Of a stretch of 64,000 bases of DNA, positions 25,892 to 35,460 are shown in pieces (within the stretch, counting starts at the first letter, position 1; each line of letters begins with the position of its first letter). Under the pieces are notes generated by a model, which made no database searches, had not been told where the DNA came from, and saw only the letters and a list, made by a program, of their open reading frames with translations. Location of the stretch: contig CAYGPJ010000019.1 in assembly GCA_964351865.1 (NCBI GenBank), positions 1-64,000 of the forward strand, given 5' to 3'. The DNA comes from JBCDJI01 sp964351865. Lineage in GTDB: Bacteria; Verrucomicrobiota; Verrucomicrobiia; Methylacidiphilales; JBCBYL01. The translations under genes were made by a program, and so were the position numbers.

Positions 25892-26896
25892 TTACTTCGG
25901 GATCTGCAATACCATGCCGGAGCGGATGAGATTAGGATTGGTGATGCTGTTCAATTGCCGAATAGCATCCACACTAACTCCGTATTTCCTGCCGATCGAA
26001 AATAGCGTTTCGCCCCGATTGACCCGATGGACGGTGCCAGAGGCTTTCTGGGGTGAGGAATTGCTGGCGACGACTGGGGCGTTACCTTCCGGTAAATTGG
26101 CAAAACCGTAATCGAACAGCATTTTTGAATCCGTCCACTTGTCAGCACTGTTGAGCAAGGTAAGTCTCAACTCGCGACCTCCCCGCGTCACGGATGCCGC
26201 ATAGGTATGGCGGGAGGCATAGGTCCATCCTGTCTTGGCCGGGCCCATTCCGGTATATTTACCCAGCAGCTTATTGTGATTTTTCACCCACTGCGATCCC
26301 ACCGCAGTCTTTAACGTAAAGCCGCGGGTCTGACACATTTCCCGCAACTCCGGAACCTTCAACACTTCGTTGAAAATTTTCATGATATCTCGACAGGTCG
26401 TCACCTGACCAGAAGCAGGAAGTCCGTTAGGAGTTTTGAATACAGTATTTTTACATCCCAGCGATTGAGCCCGCCGGTTCATCAATTCCAAAAAGGCTGA
26501 GTTACTACCGGAAACCTTACGCCCCAATGCCATCGCGCTGTCGTTATCAGAACCCACCAACAACGTCCTGGTCATCTCACGCACCGAAACCACTTCTCCC
26601 ACCCGTAACGGAACATGACTCGGTTCCACCTGTGTATCCGAACGAACAATTTTAATATCTCCAGTCAGTCGGGTGTGCTCCCATACCAACAGCGCCGTCA
26701 TCAACTTAACCGTGCTGGCCGGAGGATAAGCCACATCAGCCCGGCGCGAGTAAAGCACCGCACCGGTTTTGACATCGATCAGTAATACCGCCTTCGCGTT
26801 CACCGAGCGATCTAATTGGCTACGCGTCACGGCTGCCGACAGCGGCATGTGGCTGCCGGCCGTCAGTATCAGAACGATCAATAGTAAAATCTTCAC
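25892..26896 (-). CDS. D-alanyl-D-alanine carboxypeptidase with LysM domain
   Basis: Penicillin-binding DD-carboxypeptidase (S11 family, DacA/DacF-like, 334 aa) that trims stem peptides in the periplasm. There is a signal peptide at 1-21. The active-site motifs are STVK (S61, K64), SDN (116-118) and KTG (221-223). A C-terminal LysM domain (about 291-333, NRGETLFSIGRKYGVSVDAI) probably binds peptidoglycan, which is not the usual DacA C-terminal anchor. It follows tonB by 66 bp on the same strand and may be read through from that operon. Confidence 0.94.
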   Translation of the reverse strand: MKILLLIVLILTAGSHMPLSAAVTRSQLDRSVNAKAVLLIDVKTGAVLYSRRADVAYPPASTVKLMTALLVWEHTRLTGDIKIVRSDTQVEPSHVPLRVGEVVSVREMTRTLLVGSDNDSAMALGRKVSGSNSAFLELMNRRAQSLGCKNTVFKTPNGLPASGQVTTCRDIMKIFNEVLKVPELREMCQTRGFTLKTAVGSQWVKNHNKLLGKYTGMGPAKTGWTYASRHTYAASVTRGGRELRLTLLNSADKWTDSKMLFDYGFANLPEGNAPVVASNSSPQKASGTVHRVNRGETLFSIGRKYGVSVDAIRQLNSITNPNLIRSGMVLQIPK

Positions 26897-26962
26897 TTAT
26901 TCGAAACTAGAAGGAACCCCGCAAGCGGTACAAGCCTTTATTCAGATAACATTTTACACCCA

Positions 26963-27649
26963 TCACTTTAATTCAAAGCGAACCGGAACAATGACTTTGG
27001 AATCAACCGGTGTTCCATTCATCCGGGCGGGCTTAAACTTCCACCTTTTGACACTTTCCAGTGCGGCCTCATCCAACAGGGTGTACCCAGAGCTACTCCT
27101 GACGGTCAGTCGTTGCACCCGGCCACTGGCTGAGACCCAGGCATTTAGCGATACCAATCCCTGCTGTTTCAGGCGTTTGGCACGTGAAGGATACCGTGGA
27201 GGAGGATTTTTTAAATAATCTGGTTTGGCCCGATACTGCACTCCACCACTACCGGCAGCTGCTTGCTGTGGATTTGCTTGAGGTCTGGACTGCGGCTGAT
27301 CAGGCTTTGCGGGGGGAGATAGCTCGGTTGGTTGCTGCACAATCGATTCAGTAGACTCCAGAGCAGGCGTTGCTTCCTTGATTTCAACCGGCTCAGGGAT
27401 GTTGACCTCTGTCGACGGCGCCACTTGACTCGGAATCGTTTCGATTTCGGTTTCGATTTCAACAACCACCTCTAATTGCTCAGCATTCCGACTCCCGCTC
27501 AAGCCCCCGATACCACTCTCCATGGCAAAATCAGCAGGTTGAACTGCCCACAGACCGAGGCCGACCAGCAAAAACGTATGAATGGCCGCGGAAAGACCCA
27601 TCGACCACCACCAGCCAGACATCATGATCATGGGAAAGGGACGACTCAT
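26963..27649 (-). CDS. tonB: TonB family energy transducer
   Basis: Couples the proton-motive force from ExbBD to outer-membrane receptors (228 aa). An N-terminal transmembrane helix (about 14-36, MGLSAAIHTFLLVGLGLWAV) is followed by a Pro/Glu-rich periplasmic spacer (about 55-140) and a C-terminal TonB domain (about 148-228). The domain contains PPRYPSRAKRLKQQGLVSLN and ALESVKRWKFKPARMNGTPV. It is the last gene of the receptor-exbB-exbD-tonB operon, 7 bp after exbD. Confidence 0.93.
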   Translation of the reverse strand: MSRPFPMIMMSGWWWSMGLSAAIHTFLLVGLGLWAVQPADFAMESGIGGLSGSRNAEQLEVVVEIETEIETIPSQVAPSTEVNIPEPVEIKEATPALESTESIVQQPTELSPPAKPDQPQSRPQANPQQAAAGSGGVQYRAKPDYLKNPPPRYPSRAKRLKQQGLVSLNAWVSASGRVQRLTVRSSSGYTLLDEAALESVKRWKFKPARMNGTPVDSKVIVPVRFELK

Positions 27650-27656
27650 ACAGATT

Positions 27657-28073
27657 TTATTCAGGACGCTGGGTGCGCAATACCAATTTGGTCAAACCCA
27701 CCATCCGCGCCTTATCAAATACTTCGACGACCTTTCCAAAGCGGCTTTCAGTATCCCCCTGCAGGATGACGGCCAGCTCCGGATTTTTCTGATGCGCCTG
27801 ACGGAACAACCCTTCCAGCTCAGCGAGCACTACTGGTTCCTTGTTTAGAAATATCTCTCCACTTTCGGTAACGGATATGGTGATCCGGTCCGGCAGCTCC
27901 TGCGCGGGTTGCGAGGAATAGGCTGGTGGCAAATCTAAGTCCAACCCCTCATTTTCGATCATCGCCAGCGAAGCCATCATAAAGGTGGCCAGCAGAAAGA
28001 ACATGATGTCGATGAAGGGAATAATCTCCAACCGGGGACGTGTCTTCGCGCGTGGGGACGGCAGGCGGGCCAT
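27657..28073 (-). CDS. exbD: Biopolymer transport protein ExbD
   Basis: Inner-membrane part of the TonB energising complex (138 aa). A single transmembrane helix (about 17-38) carries the conserved proton-relay Asp in EIIPFIDIMFFLLATFMM. The periplasmic domain has GLDLDLPPAYS and ITISVTESGEIFLNKEPV, typical of ExbD/TolR. It starts 1 bp after exbB ends and precedes tonB. ExbD rather than TolR is preferred because a TonB receptor and tonB flank it. Confidence 0.93.
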   Translation of the reverse strand: MARLPSPRAKTRPRLEIIPFIDIMFFLLATFMMASLAMIENEGLDLDLPPAYSSQPAQELPDRITISVTESGEIFLNKEPVVLAELEGLFRQAHQKNPELAVILQGDTESRFGKVVEVFDKARMVGLTKLVLRTQRPE

Positions 28074-28074
28074 A

Positions 28075-28698
28075 TCATTTTCCTCCGCTGACGGATGGCT
28101 CAGACTTCAGTTGCAGCTCCATCCGGGTCATGGCGGACTCCAGTTGACGCCGCACCTTTTCAACACGAGCATTCAGATAATTCAACGGCAGGATAGCGAC
28201 AATCGCCACAGCTAACCCGAAGCTTACCGTAATCAGTGATTCTGCTACCCCTCCGGTGATGGCTTCGGTTTTACCCGCAAGACTGTCACCTCCGACCAGA
28301 CCGAAGGCAGACATCATCCCGATGACCGTTCCCAGCAATCCCAGTAACGGCCCCAAGGTAACCGCTGTATCGAGTATCACCAGCCCGCGGCTGTAGCGCT
28401 CGAGCTCCGCATTCGCCGCCTCCATCATCGCATCCGTATAGGAAGTTGCCCGGTGAATCAGCCCCTCGGTCAAAACGATGGCCACCCGCTCATTGCTTTT
28501 TTGCCCAACCTGCAAGGCCTCATCCATCTTCCCATGCTCCACCAGTTCAAAAATTCTGGCCACATCCCGCGTGCGCCGTCGGCCGAATTCTTGCCACAAA
28601 AAGCATGAGCGCTCCAGCACGACACCCAGGGTGACGATCGAAAGCATGAGGATGGGCCACATGATCGGCCCGCCTTGATAAAACCATTGGATTAACAT
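28075..28698 (-). CDS. exbB: Biopolymer transport protein ExbB (MotA/TolQ/ExbB)
   Basis: Proton-channel subunit of the TonB complex (207 aa). The three transmembrane helices are at about 10-30, 105-130 (DTAVTLGPLLGLLGTVIGMM) and 145-175 (ESLITVSFGLAVAIVAILPL). The conserved helix residues of the MotA/TolQ/ExbB family are kept. It lies 24 bp downstream of the receptor gene and ends 1 bp before exbD. The local receptor makes TonB-type rather than Tol-type function likely. Confidence 0.93.
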   Translation of the reverse strand: MLIQWFYQGGPIMWPILMLSIVTLGVVLERSCFLWQEFGRRRTRDVARIFELVEHGKMDEALQVGQKSNERVAIVLTEGLIHRATSYTDAMMEAANAELERYSRGLVILDTAVTLGPLLGLLGTVIGMMSAFGLVGGDSLAGKTEAITGGVAESLITVSFGLAVAIVAILPLNYLNARVEKVRRQLESAMTRMELQLKSEPSVSGGK

Positions 28699-28722
28699 AA
28701 TTCTTACAGTTGGTTTTTTGTC

Positions 28723-30831
28723 TTAAAACGTTGTATTAAATCCGCCGTAGAAGGTGCGTCCCGGCGTCGGTTGAACTCCATCGCCGCGCACACGGGAGAA
28801 GTAATTTTCGTCGAACAAGTTATTCACACCAAAAAGCAGTTTGAAGTGGTCGCGATAAACCGGAACCTCGAAAGCCAGATCCCAGACGGCATACGCGGGG
28901 ATCCGGCTGGTACCGACTCCGGCGTCATTATTCTGAATATTCCAGAAACTGCTCGCCACGTAGTTGGCGGTCAGATCCACTTTGATGCCAGAGGTGTGAC
29001 GGTAGGAAGGGCCGAATTTGAGCGAGTAGGACGGTGCATAGGACGGCGTATTATCCTTGAATGCTCCTGAAACCACCTCGGACGTGAGGAACTCAGCCGC
29101 CATGAAGAAGCTCAACGCCCCAAAACGATCTTCGTAATCGGTGCCATTGATCGAGTCGAAGAGGTTGGTCAGGTTCGAATCAAAGGCCAGATCCAATCCC
29201 CAAAACTCGACATCACCTGCATCGGTGAATACCGGGGTAATTCCGTCCGCCGCGATATTGGAGTCTACGAAGTCCTGATAATCCACATGGAAGACACCCA
29301 CGTCATAGACGAGCCAACTGGTGGGCTCGCCCTTAACTCCCAACTCATACGTGAAGGTCTCCCCCGCACCACGTTCCGCCGCGGGCATCCCTGCACCCTC
29401 CGCCAATATCTGACCATACTGCAGCGGCTGATAGCCCTGTGCAAAATTGAAGTAAGCCGTATGGTTCTTCTCCGCACCGAGATCATATTCGATCCCAAAC
29501 CCGAACAGTGGCTGAGCTTCAAAATGCTCCGCGTTCACTCCGAGATTCCTACCTGCATTATTTTCGAGATCCATCGATACGAAATCTCCACGGAATGACG
29601 GGATCAGGCGCAAGTCTCCATACGAAAACATGTTCTCGGCAAAGACGGCACCATACATGGTTTCCCGGCTTTGGTGCTGATTGACCACGCCGCCTTTAAA
29701 TGCCAGCGGAGTCGCCGCGATATTATTTCGACGCGTCGGATCATTTGAGTAATACACCGTATAGCCTGCCGTCAGCGTCGAATCAACCTCTCCCTCGAAC
29801 AGATCGTATTCATGCGTCAGACGCGTATCGTTGCCGATGGCGCGGAAGAGGCGATCGTCCAGATTATTGTTACGTCTTGAGGTTCTTTCCTGATAGTGAG
29901 AAAAGAGCTTGGAGGTCAGATGCGTTTCCTCTGAGATCCGGTGATCGACCGTCACGGAACCGAAGTGCTTCTTGATTTGGATGCGGCGATTGACGCGACT
30001 CGGCAGCACCTGAGTCGGATCCGCCTGCCATTGCGCCAGACTCAGCCGCCCCGCCTCTCCGGTTTCGGAATCATAGGCATTGTAATCAAGCGTCACCCGC
30101 GTGTCGTCGGTGACGTCGTAGTAGAGTTTAATATGACCGCTAAACAGACTGTAATCCGAATTCAAATCCCGGAACCCGTCCGCCTGCCGGTGGTAAAAAG
30201 ATGCCAGGTAGCCGCCTTGATCCACCGCGCCGGAAACTTCCGCATACGTCGATACCATACCATGGCTGCCAAACAGGGTGGTGTTGGTGAATTTGAACGG
30301 GTCGCCCGCTTCCGGCATTTTCGTTACAAAATTGACCGCACCTGAAGGCTGCGGTCCGTAGAGCAGGGATGATCCACCTTTGTATACTTCAACCGATTGG
30401 GTCAGTCCTGAAGCAGGTAGGTAATATAAGGTCGGATAGCCAAAGAGGGTCGACTGGATCGGAACCCCATCCTGGGAAACGGTTATGTCCTGGGATTCGT
30501 GAGGCTCACCAATCCCGCGGATACTCAGGTTCACGACACTCGGATTATCAATTTCGGAAACATACACTCCCGGCGTACGGGAAAATAAATTGCGCACGTT
30601 ACCTCCGGGGGAATCAGGAAGATCTTGCAGATTGGTGACCGTAATTTTCTTACTCGCGTTGATCTGTCCCGCGGTCACATCCACCAGTGGAGGCAGTTTA
30701 TCAATCCGGTCGCGGACGACGACTTCCTCCAGTTCGGTTTCCAGTTGTTGCGGTTCTACGCTTAGTCCTGTGCATGGAATGATCAGGGAAGCAACCAACA
30801 CTCCTATCCATTTTTGTCTTACTTTTATCAT
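28723..30831 (-). CDS. TonB-dependent outer-membrane receptor (FecA-like)
   Basis: A 702-aa outer-membrane receptor. A signal peptide is at 1-25 and a TonB box-like segment (EEVVVRDRI) at about 35-43. The plug domain (about 60-190) has IRGIGEPHESQDITVSQDGV and YKGGSSLLYGPQPSGAVNFV, followed by a 22-strand barrel ending NTTF. The plug is most like FecA-type siderophore or citrate receptors, but the ligand cannot be told. A good ribosome site (AAAGGAAAT, 30832-30840) precedes the ATG. It heads the exbB-exbD-tonB operon, behind a strong dyad that suggests a metal-dependent repressor. Confidence 0.92.
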   Translation of the reverse strand: MIKVRQKWIGVLVASLIIPCTGLSVEPQQLETELEEVVVRDRIDKLPPLVDVTAGQINASKKITVTNLQDLPDSPGGNVRNLFSRTPGVYVSEIDNPSVVNLSIRGIGEPHESQDITVSQDGVPIQSTLFGYPTLYYLPASGLTQSVEVYKGGSSLLYGPQPSGAVNFVTKMPEAGDPFKFTNTTLFGSHGMVSTYAEVSGAVDQGGYLASFYHRQADGFRDLNSDYSLFSGHIKLYYDVTDDTRVTLDYNAYDSETGEAGRLSLAQWQADPTQVLPSRVNRRIQIKKHFGSVTVDHRISEETHLTSKLFSHYQERTSRRNNNLDDRLFRAIGNDTRLTHEYDLFEGEVDSTLTAGYTVYYSNDPTRRNNIAATPLAFKGGVVNQHQSRETMYGAVFAENMFSYGDLRLIPSFRGDFVSMDLENNAGRNLGVNAEHFEAQPLFGFGIEYDLGAEKNHTAYFNFAQGYQPLQYGQILAEGAGMPAAERGAGETFTYELGVKGEPTSWLVYDVGVFHVDYQDFVDSNIAADGITPVFTDAGDVEFWGLDLAFDSNLTNLFDSINGTDYEDRFGALSFFMAAEFLTSEVVSGAFKDNTPSYAPSYSLKFGPSYRHTSGIKVDLTANYVASSFWNIQNNDAGVGTSRIPAYAVWDLAFEVPVYRDHFKLLFGVNNLFDENYFSRVRGDGVQPTPGRTFYGGFNTTF

Positions 30832-30891
30832 ATTTCCTTTTCAATTATGTTTAATTCTTGTCCCATCTCTCTAAATGTGGAGATTGATCAC

Positions 30892-30920
30892 TTTATGTGG
30901 AGAATGAGACCTGTTTGCAA
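30892..30920 (-). promoter_or_regulatory. Candidate promoter of TonB receptor operon
   Basis: On the minus strand, TTGCAA (30920-30915) and CATAAA (30897-30892) are separated by 17 bp and fit a sigma-70 promoter with four of six matches in each box. The -35 overlaps the dyad at 30917-30932, so a bound protein would block it. The leader would be about 55 nt. Confidence 0.4.
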
Positions 30921-30946
30921 TAATATTATTGCGATAAATTCTCATT
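30903..30946. promoter_or_regulatory. Nested symmetric operator-like dyad upstream of TonB receptor
   Basis: The perfect 16-bp palindrome GCAATAATATTATTGC (30917-30932) is flanked at equal 7-bp distances by AATGAGA (30903-30909) and TCTCATT (30940-30946), which are also perfect inverted copies. All share one centre (30924.5). It lies about 86 bp before the receptor start and over the candidate -35. This is consistent with repression by a dimeric regulator such as Fur, which is inference. Confidence 0.65.
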
Positions 30947-31003
30947 AGATGCGAATGGATACTCGCATATTTTATATCTTTATCTGGTTGTTTGGGTTAC
31001 AAC

Positions 31004-32746
31004 CTATGAATGGTACAGGGAGCTATAAGCCCCATTGAGCTCGAGTAGTTCCGGGCCGGAACCGGATTCGACAATTTTACCCTGATCGAGCACGTAAATA
31101 CGGTCGCAATGATGAATCGTATGCAAACGGTGAGTAACAATCAAAGTCGTCGGTTTGGCCGTAGCCGCTTTGAAGGCTCCCATCAGATCAGCTTCGGTCT
31201 TGCGATCCAACGAACTGGTCGGTTCATCCAACAGCAAGATCGGAGAATCCCGCAGGATCGCGCGAGCGATCCCGATCCGTTGGCGTTGCCCACCACTTAA
31301 GCGGACACCCTGTTCCCCGATAAGAGTTTCCAACTGCTCCGGTAGTGCCCGGATGTAATCGGCAGCCTGAGCGGCATCCAAGGCCCGCCAACACGCCTCT
31401 TCACTAGCCTCGGGCAAGGCATAGCGCAAATTATCCAGAATGGATCCATCCAATAGCAGCGTCTCCTGTAAAACCATTGAAATCTGATTACGTAAGCTAC
31501 TCCGGTTGTGTTCATTGATGTAGTGGCCATCAATCGTCAACTGCCCGCCCTGCGGATCGTAAAGTCGCGGAATCAACGAAAGCAAAGTGGTTTTCCCGGC
31601 CCCGGTTCCTCCCACAAAAGCCACCGTTTCCCCCGGATCAACTCGAAATGCAATATCCTGCAAAACTGGCGTTCCCTGCTGATACTCGAAGCAGAGGCCT
31701 TTCCCTTCGATCGCTCCTTTGACCACAGGCAAATCCGGCAAGTGCTGGCCTTGATCTTCCGACTGGTTTTCATCCAGCACCTTGAATACCCGCTCGGCAT
31801 GAGCCGCCGCTCCTTCCACCGCCCAAGTGGTGTAACTCAACTGTTCCAACGGTTGATAAAACATCGCCAGGTAAGCCAGAAAAACCCACAAGTCCCCCAC
31901 TTTCAACCGACCAGCTTCCACCTCACCTGCCCCATAATACAGCAGCAACGCACTCCCACAGGCAATAATGACTCCGACCGCCAGCGTACTGCCCAAATTG
32001 GTTTGATTCAACGACCGGGTGGCATCAAATGATTTCCCGATGGCCTGATCAAACGCCTGCTTTTCCAGATGCCGGCGATTCATGACCCGAACCAATTTTA
32101 AGTTTCTCAAGCTGTCATTCACCACCCGCAACACCGCACTCTCCTCTTCCTGTACCGCCCCTGAGCGGTGCCGCACCCGATGAGCAAAGAACCAGATCGT
32201 CGCCAGTAAAAACGGCACCACCGCCAGCGACAACAACGTCAGAAAAACATTCATCTGCCACATCACCACCAGAATACCAGTTAGGGTCAACGCAGAACCG
32301 ACAATGGTCGCAAAGCCCTGATTAAAGAAAGTCTGGATCGACTGCGCGTCATAGACCACACGGTAAACCAAATCACTGCTATTATGAAAATTGTGAAACC
32401 GCATCGACAGCACATGCAACTTTTCAAAGCAGTCTGCCCGCAGCCTCACCATCGCCTGCAAGCCGATTTCGATCAGCCAATAACTTGAAATCATGTTCAA
32501 GACACCCCAGACCACATGGATCACCACCAGTGCTGCCGCAGCCGCCAGTAAGGCACCCCCGAACGAATCGGTCGGGATCCACCATGGCAATTTACCGTCA
32601 TCAATCAGCAGCCCATCCACCACATATTTCACCGGCCACGGCTTCAGCAAGTTGAACCCGATCGCCAGAATCATCATCACCAATGCCCCACCAATCGCAC
32701 CGCCAAAAGGGCGGTAATAACCAACGACTCTGCGATGAATATTCAT
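31004..32746 (-). CDS. ABC exporter, fused permease and ATPase
   Basis: A type IV ABC half-transporter (580 aa from the ATG at 32746). An N-terminal six-helix membrane domain (about 15-300) is followed by the nucleotide-binding domain (about 335-575): Walker A GGTGAGKTTLLSLIPRLYDP, signature VRLSGGQRQRIGIARAI, Walker B PILLLDEPTSSLD and switch His in VTHRLHTIHH. It resembles MsbA/lipid or glycan exporters. Its start codon overlaps the stop of the upstream glycosidase/GT2 gene (ATGA), so the two are co-translated. It likely exports a glycan or glycolipid made by that protein, which is inference. Confidence 0.9.
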   Translation of the reverse strand: MNIHRRVVGYYRPFGGAIGGALVMMILAIGFNLLKPWPVKYVVDGLLIDDGKLPWWIPTDSFGGALLAAAAALVVIHVVWGVLNMISSYWLIEIGLQAMVRLRADCFEKLHVLSMRFHNFHNSSDLVYRVVYDAQSIQTFFNQGFATIVGSALTLTGILVVMWQMNVFLTLLSLAVVPFLLATIWFFAHRVRHRSGAVQEEESAVLRVVNDSLRNLKLVRVMNRRHLEKQAFDQAIGKSFDATRSLNQTNLGSTLAVGVIIACGSALLLYYGAGEVEAGRLKVGDLWVFLAYLAMFYQPLEQLSYTTWAVEGAAAHAERVFKVLDENQSEDQGQHLPDLPVVKGAIEGKGLCFEYQQGTPVLQDIAFRVDPGETVAFVGGTGAGKTTLLSLIPRLYDPQGGQLTIDGHYINEHNRSSLRNQISMVLQETLLLDGSILDNLRYALPEASEEACWRALDAAQAADYIRALPEQLETLIGEQGVRLSGGQRQRIGIARAILRDSPILLLDEPTSSLDRKTEADLMGAFKAATAKPTTLIVTHRLHTIHHCDRIYVLDQGKIVESGSGPELLELNGAYSSLYHS

Positions 32747-35256
32747 GATGACGGCTCCATCGTTTCCAGCCGTTTCATATCTTCCTGGCGGGTGGCCGCC
32801 AGCACCGTCTCCGCTACACGGCGGCGCACTCGCAGCCCATTCAATAGCCAGTAGGTCAGTGCCGCAGCCCAGCTCAGAATAATCCAAGGCATGGTGACCG
32901 GCAGCGCCGTGGCTAAACTTAATCCAATCCCCAGCAGTAACACCCCGGCCAGCACGGAAAAGCTGCTACTCACCAAAATTAAACCGACCCGCGTCAGACA
33001 AGCCCCATGGGGGTGTGCTTCTGACTGAGTGCGCACCCGCACATTCCACCAGCGATTCGCCAGCACTTCCATATCCCAGGAGCTCCAGCCGTTATCGAGC
33101 ACCAATTGCCACCCTTCTGTCCGGAACAGCTCATTCAGTGTCTGCAGTAAAATGGAGCGATCCTTGCCCTGCTGGCTCCACACTTGTAGTAGACTGCATT
33201 CCAACCAACCCGGGCGATGGTGAGGTAACGTTTGGGCTGATACGATGACCGAATGCGGCGTACGCTTTCTTTCCATCCACACAAAATAGCGGGCCCAGGC
33301 ACGGGTGAGTGGTTGTAGCAGGGCCAGATAAAAGACCAGCAACCGTGTCCTGAATCCATCAAAGCGAGGTTCCAACCGGACGCTGCTCATGTGAATCCAC
33401 GCCGTCATCAAGACCAAGGCCGCCATCACTACTGGCAGCATCCGCAGCGCAGGGAAACCCACCGACAGCAGCAGCATAAAAACCGTCAATGCCACCCACT
33501 GCAGCGAGCCGAACAGCGCGATCCAGCCTCCCGTAGCTTGAGTATACATTGACTGAAAGGCTCCCATCGCAAATTGCCCGTGGTAGACCATCGGCCGATA
33601 AAACAAACTATCTGTGCTGAGGCCTCCGTAAATCTTCCCCTGCCAGCGTGAATTGCCGGTGGCATCAAACCGCCCCATATGCTGAAAGCGCAGGAGTGCT
33701 TCCGCTTCGCCATACCCACGTTGCTGAGAAAAATACGTCTTCACATTAAACCGCCGATGATGCCAGACCACCGCGCTGGGCGAGAAGGCGATCTCATAAC
33801 CCAGATCCAGAATTTTCCAACAGACATCCACATCATCGCCAGCCTTGCGATAAACCGGATTGAAACCACCGATTTCCAGCAATGCCTGTTTACGAAAAGC
33901 CATATTGCATCCCGGCACATGCTCCGCCCGTCGGTCGTTAAAAAGCACATGACTGGGAGAACCGGGCGCGGCTGCCACTGCGGCCTGAATCCACTGATGC
34001 GCCGGAGGCGAAATATTCGGTCCACCCACTGCGGCGGTGCCTTCAGCTTCCAGAGCCTGAATCAGATAATATAACCAATCCGCATCCGGCATACAGTCGG
34101 AATCAGTAAAAGCGACGACGTCTCCCTGCGCCGCTTCGATGCCGCGATTGCGCGCGACACTCAAGCCGTGATTCTCTTGCGTAATTTTTTTGATATCCGG
34201 AAAGTCTTTGAGAATTTGTGACGTCTGATCGGTCGAGCCATCATCCACCACAATGATTTCAAAATCGGGATAAGTCTGCTGTTCCAATGCCAGTAAACAT
34301 TCACGCAGCGTGCTAGCTCCATTGTAGGTACACACGACAACCGACACCCGAGGTGCATTCTCCAGCGGATGCAGTGAGAATACGGTCTGATCCCCCTTGA
34401 GGAATTGCTTTGCCACCGCGTGATAGGAGGGCTTGGGGTTTCTGGCTTCATCCACCAGACCGAATTTCCAATCGGTAATGGTCTGCCCGCCGGTAAACCA
34501 CTCGTCGGTCCATGAAAACAAAATCGCCCCTGCCGCCCCACCGCGCACGCTGTCTTCAACAAATCGAGACAGCAACTCCGCCTGTTCCTGCTCTGAATGC
34601 CGCACGGTATCCATCCCAAATTCACTCAACACCACCGGCTTTTCTCCCGCCAGACTGTGCAACCTTGACAGATATTTTTGAAATTTCTCCTGTTCATGCA
34701 GGTAGACATTGAACGAGTAGAAATCCACGTTCTCCGGCAGGACGGATTCGCTGGGAGGATAACCCGCGTAGGATACCAGCGCGGCCGGGTCTTCTGATTT
34801 AATCTCGGCAATGCACTCGTTGAGAAAACGTTGCACTCGTTTGCGCCCGAACCAGCGAACCAGATCAGAGGGCATCTCGTTATCGACAAAAAATCCCAGA
34901 CGCGCCGGATGACCGACCGCCGCTCGGGCCGCCTGACGCATATTTTTCAGAATCGTCTGACGGGTTTTTTCATGATCGAGAAACAAACCCCGCAGTGGCC
35001 ATGGCACAGTCGTAATCACGCGTATCCCCGCTTCACCCGCCGTATCCAGCAACCACTCAGGCGGTTGGTGATATAACCGGACGAGGTTCACCCCGGCCTG
35101 CCGCATCAGCGCAAAGTCCGCTGCCACCTGCTTTTCTGATGGGAGGTGCAGCCCGCCCCTCTGCTGAGGCTCGAAAGGACCATAGGTCACCCCTTGCAGA
35201 AAACACTTGGTGTCTCCTTCAAAGAAAAACTTGGCTGATTGGCGGATGGCTTTCAA
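32743..35256 (-). CDS. Fusion of glycosidase-like TIM barrel and GT2 glycosyltransferase
   Basis: An 837-aa membrane protein. Residues about 1-290 look like a clan-GH-A glycoside hydrolase barrel (GH2/GH5-like) with both catalytic acid candidates: E127 (FFVDNEMPS) and E212 (VVLSEFGMDT). Residues about 303-560 are a GT2 domain with VDDGSTD (337-343), TDSDC (384-388), the GDD segment near 473 and QQRGYGEAEALL (511-522), which resembles the QxxRW motif of processive GT2 enzymes. Transmembrane segments follow at about 585-650, and a further helix pair at about 765-810. A chain with cleaving and synthesising domains is unusual. The downstream ABC exporter overlaps it by ATGA. Product unknown. Confidence 0.85.
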   Translation of the reverse strand: MKAIRQSAKFFFEGDTKCFLQGVTYGPFEPQQRGGLHLPSEKQVAADFALMRQAGVNLVRLYHQPPEWLLDTAGEAGIRVITTVPWPLRGLFLDHEKTRQTILKNMRQAARAAVGHPARLGFFVDNEMPSDLVRWFGRKRVQRFLNECIAEIKSEDPAALVSYAGYPPSESVLPENVDFYSFNVYLHEQEKFQKYLSRLHSLAGEKPVVLSEFGMDTVRHSEQEQAELLSRFVEDSVRGGAAGAILFSWTDEWFTGGQTITDWKFGLVDEARNPKPSYHAVAKQFLKGDQTVFSLHPLENAPRVSVVVCTYNGASTLRECLLALEQQTYPDFEIIVVDDGSTDQTSQILKDFPDIKKITQENHGLSVARNRGIEAAQGDVVAFTDSDCMPDADWLYYLIQALEAEGTAAVGGPNISPPAHQWIQAAVAAAPGSPSHVLFNDRRAEHVPGCNMAFRKQALLEIGGFNPVYRKAGDDVDVCWKILDLGYEIAFSPSAVVWHHRRFNVKTYFSQQRGYGEAEALLRFQHMGRFDATGNSRWQGKIYGGLSTDSLFYRPMVYHGQFAMGAFQSMYTQATGGWIALFGSLQWVALTVFMLLLSVGFPALRMLPVVMAALVLMTAWIHMSSVRLEPRFDGFRTRLLVFYLALLQPLTRAWARYFVWMERKRTPHSVIVSAQTLPHHRPGWLECSLLQVWSQQGKDRSILLQTLNELFRTEGWQLVLDNGWSSWDMEVLANRWWNVRVRTQSEAHPHGACLTRVGLILVSSSFSVLAGVLLLGIGLSLATALPVTMPWIILSWAAALTYWLLNGLRVRRRVAETVLAATRQEDMKRLETMEPSS

Positions 35257-35460
35257 AAATATCTATAACGCTGAATTTACAGTAAACTTTACTCTGTGGA
35301 GATACCTCTCACATTCAGTGTATCCTGCCTGTCTTTTATCGGTTTTCAAAGCTGTTCTCTGATTAATTAGGGGCTGCCGGTTGGCCTTGCAGACGGAGTT
35401 TGTGATTCTTTCATGTTTCGTCGGATTGACTCTACCTCGCTCGTTCCGTATTACTCACTT

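Noticed and set aside
35257..35460. Possible purine riboswitch before purC
   Set aside because: No conserved purine aptamer pairing pattern or junction sequence was recognised in the leader.
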